Of a stretch of DNA of 13,023 bases, positions 1 through 7,734 are shown in pieces. The translations under genes and the position numbers were made by a program. The notes beneath the pieces are model-generated. The model did no database searches. It was not told the DNA's origin and was given only the letters and a program-made list of their open reading frames with translations. This DNA is from Flavobacteriaceae bacterium (GTDB taxonomy: Bacteria; Bacteroidota; Bacteroidia; Flavobacteriales; Flavobacteriaceae), in contig JABSPP010000019.1 in assembly GCA_013214275.1 (NCBI GenBank), positions 1 to 13,023 on the forward strand, given 5' to 3'. The number at the start of each line of letters is the position of its first letter. The stretch's first letter is position 1.

Positions 1-492
1 GGGCTGAATTATATCGCTTCGAAGGTCACATGGATGTGGTTTGGACTAGGACTGGAAAGGCTCAAGGAAATTGAAGTCACGAACAATCGTTTTCCAGACA
101 AACGTGTCTTGGTTGTTGCCAACAAAATAGATACTTTAGATAGGGCTCAACAAGAAGATCTCGCTTCTAGCCTAGAAGGCATACTGCTACTTTCTGCCCA
201 ACAAAAAACAGGTATTGATACTCTTCTTAGTGAACTGACTTCCTTGGTTCGTCAAGGAGCTTTAAGCAACAATGATACTATTGTGAGCAATTACCGTCAT
301 TTTGAAGCACTACAACGTGCTTTAGAAAGTATTCTTTCTGTAGAGGATGGTATGAATCAAGGAATTTCTTCTGATCTTTTTGCGATTGATATCCGCGAAT
401 GTCTTCGCCATTTAGGAAATATTACTGGAGAATATGATGTGGATAAAGATATCCTTGGCCATATCTTTTCCAATTTTTGTATTGGGAAGTAA
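1..492 (+). CDS. mnmE: tRNA modification GTPase MnmE, C-terminal part (5' end outside window)
   Basis: MnmE, with MnmG, adds the (carboxymethyl)aminomethyl group to U34 of certain tRNAs in the cytoplasm. The fragment carries the G-domain NKID motif (G4, guanine recognition), an SAQQKTGID segment at the G5 position, then the helical C-terminal domain ending in FCIGK, the invariant MnmE C-terminus whose Cys lies in the active site. The gene continues upstream of base 1. The first ~50 bases do not read well in this frame: the frame from base 3 gives AELYRFEGHMDVVWT, closer to the expected hydrophobic G3-G4 segment, and the good frame resumes at LERLKEIE (base 52). A 1-base insertion near 48-51, or poor sequence at the edge, would explain this. 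Identity of the part after base 52 is secure. Confidence 0.9.
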   Translation, partial: GLNYIASKVTWMWFGLGLERLKEIEVTNNRFPDKRVLVVANKIDTLDRAQQEDLASSLEGILLLSAQQKTGIDTLLSELTSLVRQGALSNNDTIVSNYRHFEALQRALESILSVEDGMNQGISSDLFAIDIRECLRHLGNITGEYDVDKDILGHIFSNFCIGK

Positions 493-803
493 TAAGCCGT
501 TCCTGTCAAAATATTGGCAAATATTGTTGATCAAATCGGGAAATAAGTCCCAAATAAAATAAATAATGAAAACTAAGCACAACAACTAACCGCATGTTGC
601 GCCGATAGGCCAGCGATATTAGTTCTAACTATCAGTTATGACAAATCTACTTTTAGACACAAAAGCTTTGATTTTTTGAGGTAATGGCGAAGATTTACGG
701 TAACCTTGTTGTACCCTGAAATAAGAACTATCCAAGATGTGCGATGAATCATCCTAACAGAAGGAAATCATGAAGTCTTTACATCTTATCTATCACTGTT
801 CAG
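493..803. other. intergenic region without a recognisable gene (mnmE / clpC 3' ends)
   Basis: This gap of about 310 bp separates the 3' ends of two convergent genes. All reading frames are short and broken, and no tRNA or known RNA was recognised. The most structured part is 577-602, where GCACAACA and TGTTGCGC can pair; the single mismatch becomes a G-U pair only in the minus-strand transcript, so the hairpin would belong to RNA running out of clpC. A weak GGGA/TCCC hairpin is at 538-551. Neither is followed by a convincing T-tract, so no terminator is called. Confidence 0.5.
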
Positions 804-3368
804 CTATTCCTCTGAAGAGGCTTCTGTTCTTGTTTCTTCAGGTTTTTTTCCTTTTTTAATCTTAATTGTGAGTTCGTCCTTCTTTTCATTAAGATCCATA
901 TTGATGGTATCGCCTTCAGCGAGTTTTGCATTCACAATCTCCTCAGCAAGTGCATCTTCAATATATTTCTGAATGGCTCTTTTTAGAGGTCGCGCTCCAT
1001 ACTTCTTATCAAATCCTTTATCAGCTATATAATCTTTAGCCTTTGCAGACAATTTTAAGTGGTATCCAAGATCAGAAATTCTCAATAACAGTTTGTCTAG
1101 TTCAATATCAATAATTTTGTGTATATCCTCTCTTTCAAGCGTGTTAAACACAATCACATCATCAATTCTATTAAGAAACTCAGGAGCAAAGGACTTCTTT
1201 AAAGCACTTTCTATAATTCCTCTAGCATGCTCCTCAGCCTGTTCTTTTCTGGCAGCAGTTCCGAATCCAACACCAGAACCAAAATCTTTTAACTGTCGAG
1301 CCCCGATGTTAGAAGTCATAATAATAATGGTATTTCTAAAGTCGATACGTCTTCCTAAGCTGTCTGTAATGTGGCCATCGTCAAGGATTTGCAGTAACAT
1401 ATTAAATACATCTGGATGAGCTTTTTCAATCTCGTCCAGCAATACCACAGAGTAGGGTTTCCTACGTACCTTTTCTGTCAGTTGTCCACCTTCCTCATAT
1501 CCAATATACCCTGGAGGAGCTCCAATTAGGCGTGAGATCGCAAACTTCTCCATGTATTCACTCATGTCAATTCTAATCAACGATTCTTCAGAATCAAACA
1601 ACTCGCGCGCTAATATTTTTGCTAATTGTGTTTTTCCAACACCCGTTTGTCCTAAAAAGATGAACGAACCAATTGGTTTATTAGGATCTTTCAAACCAAC
1701 CCTATTTCGTTGAATGGCTTTGACCACTTTAGAAACTGCCTCATCTTGTCCAATTACTTTTCCTTTAATCAGTTGAGGTAACTCTCCCAGTCGGTGGCTT
1801 TCTGCTTCAGCAACGCGGTTAACAGGGATTCCAGTCATCATAGAGACCACTTCAGCAACATTATCTTCTGTTACAGTTTCACGATTCAGCTTGGAGTCAT
1901 CCTCCCATTGTTTTTGTGCTGACTCCAATGCCGATTCCATGTGCTTTTCATCATCACGGAGTCTAGCAGCTTCCTCATATTTTTGTCCATTAACAGCTTT
2001 GGTTTTTTGCTCTCGAATGACCTCAAGTCTCGATTCAAGTTCTAAAACTTGCTTTGGAACAGTAATATTGGTAATATGAATTCTAGACCCAGCCTCGTCT
2101 AAAGCATCGATGGCCTTATCGGGAAGATAACGATCTGTCATATACCTATTAGTTAACTTTACACAAGCCTCTATGGCTTCATCGGTAAAATCTACATTGT
2201 GATGTGATTCATATTTACTCTTAATATTGTGAAGAATTTGGATAGTTTCTTCAACAGTTGTTGGGTTGACAATAATTTTCTGGAAGCGTCGCTCTAAAGC
2301 ACCATCTTTTTCAATATTTGTTCGGTATTCATCTAAAGTAGTAGCACCAATACACTGAATTTCACCTCTAGCCAAGGCGGGTTTCAACATGTTAGAGGCG
2401 TCCAACGAGCCCGTGGCCCCTCCCGCTCCAACAATGGTGTGAATTTCATCAATAAATAAAATAATATCATCATTCTTTTCTAATTCATTCATCAGAGCTT
2501 TCATACGCTCTTCAAACTGCCCTCTGTATTTAGTACCTGCAACCAGGCTCGCTAAATCTAGCGATACAATTCTTTTATCAAATAAAATTCTAGACACCTT
2601 TCTGTTGACAATTCTTAGGGCCAATCCTTCAGCAATAGCAGATTTACCCACTCCAGGTTCTCCAATGAGCATAGGATTGTTTTTCTTTCTACGACTTAAG
2701 ATTTGAGAAACACGCTCAATTTCCTTATGCCTCCCAACAACAGGATCTAACTTATTGGTCTCTGCCAACTTGGTTAAATCACGCCCAAAATTGTCTAATA
2801 CAGGTGTTTTAGATTTGGTGTTGGACTTACTTTTTTGCTGCTCATATGGATTGGATTTCTCGGAAGAACTAAATTCATCATCCGAAGGTGTTTCTGCAAC
2901 AGGTTTGATAGACAATTCATCAGAGTTATCTATGTGCAATTCTTTGTATAATGCCTTAGTTTGATCGTAATTAATGTCATATTTATTTAACAGCTTAGTA
3001 GAGGGGTCATTCTCATTTCTGAGGATACAGAGTAATAAGTGCGCAGTATCTATGGCGTTACTTTGGTAGAGTTTGGCCTCAAGAAAGGTAGTCTTTAGTG
3101 CCTTTTCTGCCTGTCTTGTTAGATGTAAACTTTTTTCTTTATTTCCTTTGAATGAGGGGTTGGATGGATTTAACTCCTCCAGTTTTCTTCTAACGAGGTT
3201 GAGGTCTATATCAAAAGTTTCAAGAATTTCAATAGCCTTACCTTCAGCTTTTCGAATTAAGCCAAGTAACAAATGTTCCGTTCCAATGAAGTCGTGTCCC
3301 AATCGTAGGGCTTCTTCTTTGCTAAATGTAATGACATCTCTGACTTTTGGTGAAAAATTATCGTCCAT
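804..3368 (-). CDS. clpC: ATP-dependent Clp protease ATP-binding subunit ClpC
   Basis: Class I Hsp100 AAA+ unfoldase of 854 residues that threads proteins into ClpP in the cytosol. Order of domains: double Clp N-repeat (residues ~5-145), acidic/Ser-rich linker (~150-190), AAA-1 with Walker A GEPGVGKS (236-243) and Walker B LFIDEIH (304-310), middle coiled coil with UVR-like segment (~440-490), and AAA-2 with Walker A GQTGVGKT (573-580), Walker B VLLDEIE (642-648) and arginine-finger region FLNRID (731-736). The VGF tripeptide at 700-702 is the ClpP-docking loop, so this is a protease partner rather than a ClpB disaggregase. An in-frame ATG exists at 3434, but family members begin MDDNFSP, so the ATG at 3366-3368 is chosen. 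It is transcribed away from gyrA. Length is normal and nothing is missing. Confidence 0.96.
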   Translation of the reverse strand: MDDNFSPKVRDVITFSKEEALRLGHDFIGTEHLLLGLIRKAEGKAIEILETFDIDLNLVRRKLEELNPSNPSFKGNKEKSLHLTRQAEKALKTTFLEAKLYQSNAIDTAHLLLCILRNENDPSTKLLNKYDINYDQTKALYKELHIDNSDELSIKPVAETPSDDEFSSSEKSNPYEQQKSKSNTKSKTPVLDNFGRDLTKLAETNKLDPVVGRHKEIERVSQILSRRKKNNPMLIGEPGVGKSAIAEGLALRIVNRKVSRILFDKRIVSLDLASLVAGTKYRGQFEERMKALMNELEKNDDIILFIDEIHTIVGAGGATGSLDASNMLKPALARGEIQCIGATTLDEYRTNIEKDGALERRFQKIIVNPTTVEETIQILHNIKSKYESHHNVDFTDEAIEACVKLTNRYMTDRYLPDKAIDALDEAGSRIHITNITVPKQVLELESRLEVIREQKTKAVNGQKYEEAARLRDDEKHMESALESAQKQWEDDSKLNRETVTEDNVAEVVSMMTGIPVNRVAEAESHRLGELPQLIKGKVIGQDEAVSKVVKAIQRNRVGLKDPNKPIGSFIFLGQTGVGKTQLAKILARELFDSEESLIRIDMSEYMEKFAISRLIGAPPGYIGYEEGGQLTEKVRRKPYSVVLLDEIEKAHPDVFNMLLQILDDGHITDSLGRRIDFRNTIIIMTSNIGARQLKDFGSGVGFGTAARKEQAEEHARGIIESALKKSFAPEFLNRIDDVIVFNTLEREDIHKIIDIELDKLLLRISDLGYHLKLSAKAKDYIADKGFDKKYGARPLKRAIQKYIEDALAEEIVNAKLAEGDTINMDLNEKKDELTIKIKKGKKPEETRTEASSEE

Positions 3369-3389
3369 AGGGTTAGGTATTATCCATTG

Positions 3390-3422
3390 TAAATTTAAAC
3401 CTTTTTTGCCTAAAAAAGGCAA
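3390..3422 (-). promoter_or_regulatory. candidate clpC promoter
   Basis: Read on the minus strand, TAAATTTA (3397-3390) differs at one position from the Bacteroidota -7 element TAnnTTTG, and TTG lies upstream at 3422-3420. The 22-bp gap is one base longer than usual, so this is a weak call. It would give a leader of roughly 15 bases before the chosen clpC start. Confidence 0.35.
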
Positions 3423-3425
3423 AAA
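3403..3425. repeat. 9-bp perfect inverted repeat upstream of clpC
   Basis: TTTTTGCCT (3403-3411) and AGGCAAAAA (3417-3425) are exact reverse complements separated by five A residues. The repeat sits inside the -33/-7 interval of the candidate clpC promoter, which is a position where a repressor would act. No regulator is known from the sequence. Confidence 0.6.
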
Positions 3426-3560
3426 GAGTGCCATGGGATAAATACTGCCATTTTGGCTTGTGAAAATGGGTCAAAAAACCCTTGTAAATCAAGGAGGTAA
3501 AAAGAAGAAAAAATTATCAATAAATGTTAATAACTATAGGGGGTTGAAAGTGAAAATTTT

Positions 3561-3590
3561 TTGTCAAAATCTCGAATTATAGTAAATTGC
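3561..3590 (+). promoter_or_regulatory. candidate gyrA promoter
   Basis: TTG (3561-3563) and TAAATTGC (3583-3590), a partial match to TAnnTTTG, are 19 bp apart, within the usual 17-21 bp range of Bacteroidota housekeeping promoters. It would leave a leader of about 35 bases before the gyrA ATG. Confidence 0.4.
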
Positions 3591-3631
3591 TTTAACTTAA
3601 AATAAGTAAAAAACCAACAATAAAAAAACGT

Positions 3632-6046
3632 ATGGCAGACGGCGAAAAGTTAATCCCGATTAACATTGAAGAGCAGATGAAATCTGCATATATTGACTAC
3701 TCAATGTCAGTGATTGTCTCAAGAGCACTCCCCGATGTGAGGGATGGACTTAAACCTGTGCATAGAAGAGTGCTGTTTGGCATGCATGAATTAGGAATTA
3801 AAGCCACAGGAGCTTATAAAAAGTCGGCCAGAGTAGTGGGAGAAGTTTTAGGAAAGTATCATCCACACGGAGACACTTCTGTGTATGATTCTATGGTGCG
3901 AATGGCTCAAGATTGGAGTGTTCGGTACATGATGATAGACGGACAGGGAAATTTTGGATCAGTAGATGGCGACAGTCCAGCTGCAATGCGTTATACTGAG
4001 GTAAGAATGCAAAAAATTTCTGAGGAAATGCTTTCTGATATCGATAAGGATACTGTAGATCACAAACTCAATTTTGATGATACCTTACAAGAGCCAACAG
4101 TGCTGCCCACTAGGGTGCCAAACCTCCTTGTTAACGGAGCCTCTGGTATTGCAGTAGGGATGGCAACCAATATGGCACCTCACAACTTGACGGAGGTAAT
4201 TAATGGCACTATGGCATATATTGATAACAGAGAAATCGAGATCGATGAGTTAATGCAACACGTGAAAGCTCCTGATTTTCCTACCGGAGGAACCATTTAT
4301 GGATATGACGGAGTAAGAGATGCCTTTCTTACAGGAAGAGGAAGAATTGTCATGCGTGCCAAGGCAACAATAGAAGAGGTTAAAGGGCGTGAATGCATTA
4401 TTGTTACAGAAATCCCATACCAAGTCAATAAAGCAGACATGATCAAGAAAACTGCTGAGTTGGTGAATGACAAAAAATTAGAAGGAATCTCCAATATTCG
4501 AGATGAGTCCGATAGAAAGGGGATGCGAATTGTATATGTACTAAAAAGAGATGCGATACCAAACATCGTTCTTAATAAATTATATAAATACACAGCACTT
4601 CAAACTTCATTTAGTGTCAACAATATTGCTCTGGTTAACGGAAGTCCACAGCAGTTGAATTTAAAGCAACTAATTTCTCACTTTGTAGATCACAGGCATG
4701 AAGTTGTTGTGAGGAGAACAAAATATCAACTCAGTAAAGCAGAAGCTAGAGCTCACATCCTAGAAGGATTAATTATTGCCTCCGACCATATTGACGAAGT
4801 GATTAAATTGATTCGAGCATCCAAGAATGCCGATGAAGCTAGAGAATCGCTGATTAAACGTTTTGAATTAACAGAGATTCAAGCGAAGGCTATCGTTGAA
4901 ATGCGATTACGCCAGTTGACAGGTCTAGAACAAGATAAGTTAAGATTGGAATATGACGAGATCGTAGAAACCATCGCAGACTTGAAAGACATCCTATCTA
5001 ACGAACCAAGACGTTACCAAATTATTAAAGATGAACTGATTGTTATAAGAGATAAGTACGGAGACGAACGTCGCTCTGAAATTGAATATGCAGGGGGTGA
5101 TATGCGTATTGAAGATATGATACCAGACGCTAAAGTTGTAGTGACAATTTCCAACGCAGGCTACTTAAAACGAACCAATCTAGACGAGTACAAAGTACAA
5201 AACAGAGGAGGTCGTGGACAAAAAGGAGCGACCACAAGAAATGAGGATTTCTTGGAACATTTATTTGTTGGAACCAACCACCAATACATGTTGTTCTTTA
5301 CCCAAAAAGGCAAAGTCTTTTGGATGCGTGTTTTTGAAGTACCAGAAGGAGGAAAAAATTCCAAAGGAAGAGCCATCCAGAATTTGATTCATATTGAACA
5401 AGATGATAAAGTAAAAGCATTTTTAGTGACTAGGGATCTGAAAGATGAAGACTATGTCAACAGTCACTATGTAATTATGGCCACAAAAAAAGGTCAGGTA
5501 AAGAAAACATCTTTAGAGCAGTATTCAAGACCCAGAACTAACGGTATTAACGCAATTACGATCCGTGAGGATGATGAATTGCTAGAAGCGAAACTTACCA
5601 CAGGTGACAGTCAGGTGATGTTGGCATTGAAGTCAGGGAAAGTGATCCGATTCGAAGAAGCAAAAACAAGACCTATGGGGAGAACGGCTTCAGGAGTTCG
5701 TGGAATTACCTTAGCTGATCAATATGATGAGGTTGTTGGAATGGTGGCAGTAAATGATTTTGACAGTGATATTTTGGTAGTATCTGAAAAAGGATATGGA
5801 AAAAGATCCAAACTGGAAGACTACAGAATGACGAACAGAGGCGGGAAAGGTGTTAAAACATTGAATATATCGGAGAAAACAGGTAATTTAGTGGCTATTA
5901 AGAATGTAGATGATTCCAATGATCTGATGATTATCAATAAATCGGGAATTGCTATAAGAATGGCGGTTGAGGATTTACGAGTGATGGGTAGAGCTACCCA
6001 AGGTGTAAAGCTCATCAATATCAAAGAAAGCGCTAGTATTGTATGA
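3632..6046 (+). CDS. gyrA: DNA gyrase subunit A
   Basis: With GyrB it forms the A2B2 type II topoisomerase that introduces negative supercoils. The 804-residue ORF has the breakage-reunion domain with catalytic Tyr121 (in AAMRYTE) and, from residue ~495, the six-bladed C-terminal beta-pinwheel. The GyrA box is QNRGGRG (523-529), a variant of QRRGGKG, with a related NRGGKG at 735-740 in a later blade; this marks it as GyrA rather than ParC. The quinolone-determining region reads HPHGDTSVYD; as I recall, Thr82 and Asp86 are the residues changed in resistant flavobacteria, so the sequence looks susceptible. The ORF ends abruptly at ASIV, where flavobacterial homologues usually continue into an acidic tail; such a tail is present in the +1 frame directly downstream. 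Confidence 0.96.
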   Translation: MADGEKLIPINIEEQMKSAYIDYSMSVIVSRALPDVRDGLKPVHRRVLFGMHELGIKATGAYKKSARVVGEVLGKYHPHGDTSVYDSMVRMAQDWSVRYMMIDGQGNFGSVDGDSPAAMRYTEVRMQKISEEMLSDIDKDTVDHKLNFDDTLQEPTVLPTRVPNLLVNGASGIAVGMATNMAPHNLTEVINGTMAYIDNREIEIDELMQHVKAPDFPTGGTIYGYDGVRDAFLTGRGRIVMRAKATIEEVKGRECIIVTEIPYQVNKADMIKKTAELVNDKKLEGISNIRDESDRKGMRIVYVLKRDAIPNIVLNKLYKYTALQTSFSVNNIALVNGSPQQLNLKQLISHFVDHRHEVVVRRTKYQLSKAEARAHILEGLIIASDHIDEVIKLIRASKNADEARESLIKRFELTEIQAKAIVEMRLRQLTGLEQDKLRLEYDEIVETIADLKDILSNEPRRYQIIKDELIVIRDKYGDERRSEIEYAGGDMRIEDMIPDAKVVVTISNAGYLKRTNLDEYKVQNRGGRGQKGATTRNEDFLEHLFVGTNHQYMLFFTQKGKVFWMRVFEVPEGGKNSKGRAIQNLIHIEQDDKVKAFLVTRDLKDEDYVNSHYVIMATKKGQVKKTSLEQYSRPRTNGINAITIREDDELLEAKLTTGDSQVMLALKSGKVIRFEEAKTRPMGRTASGVRGITLADQYDEVVGMVAVNDFDSDILVVSEKGYGKRSKLEDYRMTNRGGKGVKTLNISEKTGNLVAIKNVDDSNDLMIINKSGIAIRMAVEDLRVMGRATQGVKLINIKESASIV

Positions 6047-6110
6047 AGAAGAAGATACTACTGAAGAGCATGATACGGAAATTGAAAATCAAAGCAACGA
6101 TCACCAATAA
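6042..6110 (+). pseudogene. gyrA: displaced acidic C-terminal tail of GyrA (+1 frame)
   Basis: In the +1 frame relative to gyrA, this stretch reads YEEEDTTEEHDTEIENQSND, ending HQ and TAA at 6108-6110. It is strongly acidic, as expected for a GyrA C-terminal tail in Bacteroidota, and lies directly at the premature TGA (6044-6046). The +1 frame is closed upstream by a TAA at 6005-6007, so the frame change happened between there and 6046. It could be a small deletion in the genome, a sequence error, or less likely a ribosomal frameshift. It has no start codon and is not an independent gene. Confidence 0.7.
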
Positions 6111-6137
6111 TAAAACTTAGAATTAAACTAATTAGTA

Positions 6138-7385
6138 ATGAAAACTAAACTCATCGCGCTTCTTTTAGGGCTTTCTTCGATAGCCACTTTTGCGCAAAAA
6201 GACGAATTAAAAGCTGCAGAAAAAGCAATAAAAAAACAAGATTATACTGCTGCCATTTCTGCTATTACTTCTGCAGAATCCATGATCTCTTCAATGGATG
6301 TGAAAAGCAAGGCAAAATTTTATTTCCTCAAAGGAAAAGCGTACATGGGAAAAAAAGAGTTTCAAACTGCTGTTGATGCCTTTAACACCCTAGAAGATGT
6401 TGAGAAAAAATCTGGAAGAAGTAAATACACCGCTTCTGCAAGCCCTTTAAAAGACCAGATGGTTCAGGAAGTATTCAAAAAAGCATCTGATCAGTATGAT
6501 GCTAAGCAGTACAACGAAGCAGCTGCTAATTTTTATCTAACTTACCAATTGAGCCCGATAGATACTACCCTAGTATTTAATGCAGCAGTAAGTGCATCAC
6601 TAGCGAAAGATTATGATACTGCTCTTAAACATTATAAACAACTTCAAGATTTAGGATATACAGGGATACAAACCCAGTATTTTGCTACCAGTAAAGAGAC
6701 AGGTGCTAAGGAAAATTTAGGAAGCAAAGATACAAGAGACTTACAGGTGAGATTGGGATTGTATAAGGATCCTGAAGATGTAAAATCCGACTCAAAAGCA
6801 GGTGATATTGCAAAAAATATTGCGTACCTTTTAAAGAGTCAAGGAAAAACAGAGGAAGCCCTTAGTGCTATTGAAAAAGCACGAAAAATGTACCCTAAAG
6901 ACCTAAATTTAATTTTATCACAAGCAGATATTTATTTTGAGCTAGGACAAACAGACAGGTTTGGAGAATTGATGCAGCAAGCCGTGGAACAAGATCCTAC
7001 AAACCCAAAATTATTTTTTAATCTTGGTGTTATAAGTAGCGACCAAGGAAAAACAGAAGAGGCTACGAAATATTATCTAAAAGCAATAGAATTACAATCA
7101 GATTATGGTGATGCTTATATGAACTTGGCGGTTTTAATTCTTGATGAAGAAAAAGCAATTATAGATGAAATGAATAAAAATTTGTCAGATTTTGATAAGT
7201 ATGAAGAACTACAAGAAAAACAAAAAGGCGTTTACAAAAAGGCCTTACCTTATCTGGAAAATGCTGATAAATACGGGAGAAGTCTTAATACTGTCCAAAC
7301 ACTGATGAATATCTATGCCTCATTGGAAATGACAGATAAAGAGCAAGAATTCTCTGCATTATACAGAGAATTAAGAGATCAATAG
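6138..7385 (+). CDS. secreted tetratricopeptide-repeat protein
   Basis: A 415-residue protein with an N-terminal signal peptide: MKTK, a hydrophobic core, and a likely signal peptidase I site after TFA (residue 19). It is therefore expected in the periplasm; there is no lipobox Cys. The mature part is made of helical TPR-like units, clearest at ~60-95, ~225-260 (GKTEEALSAIEKA), ~265-295 and ~300-335 (GKTEEATKYYLKAIEL). The last ~70 residues are a charged, helix-rich segment. TPR proteins serve as binding scaffolds; no catalytic motif is visible, so the specific role is unknown. It starts 91 bp after the gyrA stop with no clear promoter between, so co-transcription with gyrA is likely. From memory, a TPR gene after gyrA is common in Flavobacteriia. 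Confidence 0.88.
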   Translation: MKTKLIALLLGLSSIATFAQKDELKAAEKAIKKQDYTAAISAITSAESMISSMDVKSKAKFYFLKGKAYMGKKEFQTAVDAFNTLEDVEKKSGRSKYTASASPLKDQMVQEVFKKASDQYDAKQYNEAAANFYLTYQLSPIDTTLVFNAAVSASLAKDYDTALKHYKQLQDLGYTGIQTQYFATSKETGAKENLGSKDTRDLQVRLGLYKDPEDVKSDSKAGDIAKNIAYLLKSQGKTEEALSAIEKARKMYPKDLNLILSQADIYFELGQTDRFGELMQQAVEQDPTNPKLFFNLGVISSDQGKTEEATKYYLKAIELQSDYGDAYMNLAVLILDEEKAIIDEMNKNLSDFDKYEELQEKQKGVYKKALPYLENADKYGRSLNTVQTLMNIYASLEMTDKEQEFSALYRELRDQ

Positions 7386-7406
7386 GCGGCGATTAATTCT
7401 TGGAAG

Positions 7407-7468
7407 TGAGTTCATCTTAATCTTGTAGTTTTCCTAAAAAAACGGGTAGAGATGAACTCATCTTTTTT
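7407..7468 (+). terminator. rho-independent terminator of the gyrA-TPR unit
   Basis: TGAGTTCATCT (7407-7417) pairs perfectly with AGATGAACTCA (7450-7460) over 11 bp, and a T-rich run (TCTTTTTT) follows. The loop of 32 bases is long. It sits just after the TPR stop codon and before a convergent gene. Confidence 0.7.
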
Positions 7469-7554
7469 ATTCAAATCTATACGTATCATCTTTCTATTGT
7501 CCTTTGAATGAAATTACGATAACAACACTATTTGATCGAAAAAGTGTCTTAAAT

Positions 7555-7703
7555 GCTGCGTTAGGGATAGCAGCGACATCCTTTTTTTGCTCTTTTTTTG
7601 CCTTTTAGCCTTAATGTATGTACTCAGTTTTTGAGTAGGCGAATAGTGGTATAAAGCAAAAAAAGATACAGCGGATAGCGCGACCCGAAGGGTAACGCCA
7701 TAT
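7555..7703. repeat. structured non-coding repeat element
   Basis: This ~150-bp unit is symmetrical around TACTCA-GTTTT-TGAGTA (7621-7637, perfect 6-bp stem). A perfect 10-bp inverted repeat flanks the centre: CTTTTTTTGC (7581-7590) and GCAAAAAAAG (7656-7665). Outside that is a direct repeat, GGATAGCAGCGAC (7565-7577) and GGATAGCGCGAC (7673-7684), differing by one base insertion. A small ACCC-GAA-GGGT hairpin is at 7683-7693. The open frame across it has a low-complexity, Lys/Ser-rich translation and is not a gene. It resembles intergenic repeats that I associate with Flavobacteriia, but no second copy is in this window. Confidence 0.55.
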
Positions 7704-7734
7704 AACAACAAAGTACAGATTTGTTACGTTTATT

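Larger units (their letters stand above)
3369..3631. promoter_or_regulatory. divergent clpC-gyrA intergenic regulatory region
   Basis: This 263-bp AT-rich region must hold both promoters. It contains three inverted repeats: TTTTTGCCT/AGGCAAAAA (3403-3411 and 3417-3425), CCATTTT/AAAATGG (3448-3454 and 3463-3469), and GGGT/ACCC (3468-3471 and 3478-3481). The last two overlap by two bases and cannot both form. An AAGGAGGT string at 3491-3498 looks like a Shine-Dalgarno site, but no gene follows it. Confidence 0.6.

Noticed and set aside
577..602. Integron attC-like site (ACTAACCGCATGTTGCGC)
   Set aside because: The R' and R'' core boxes (RYYYAAC / GTTRRRY) cannot be placed, and there is no gene cassette; treated as a simple hairpin.
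3369..3434. Extended ClpC N-terminus from the ATG at 3434
   Set aside because: The extra 22 residues are not typical of ClpC and would be encoded by the promoter/palindrome region; MDDNFSP is the family start.
3073..3441. Plus-strand 122-codon open frame
   Set aside because: It is antisense to the conserved ClpC N-domain and shows no protein-like features of its own.
3491..3526. Shine-Dalgarno-like AAGGAGGT followed by ATG at 3524
   Set aside because: The frame has only seven codons and the spacing is too long; likely chance in a purine-rich stretch.
7514..7711. Minus-strand 65-codon open frame
   Set aside because: It covers the structured repeat; the translation is low-complexity Lys/Ser-rich and matches no family I know.
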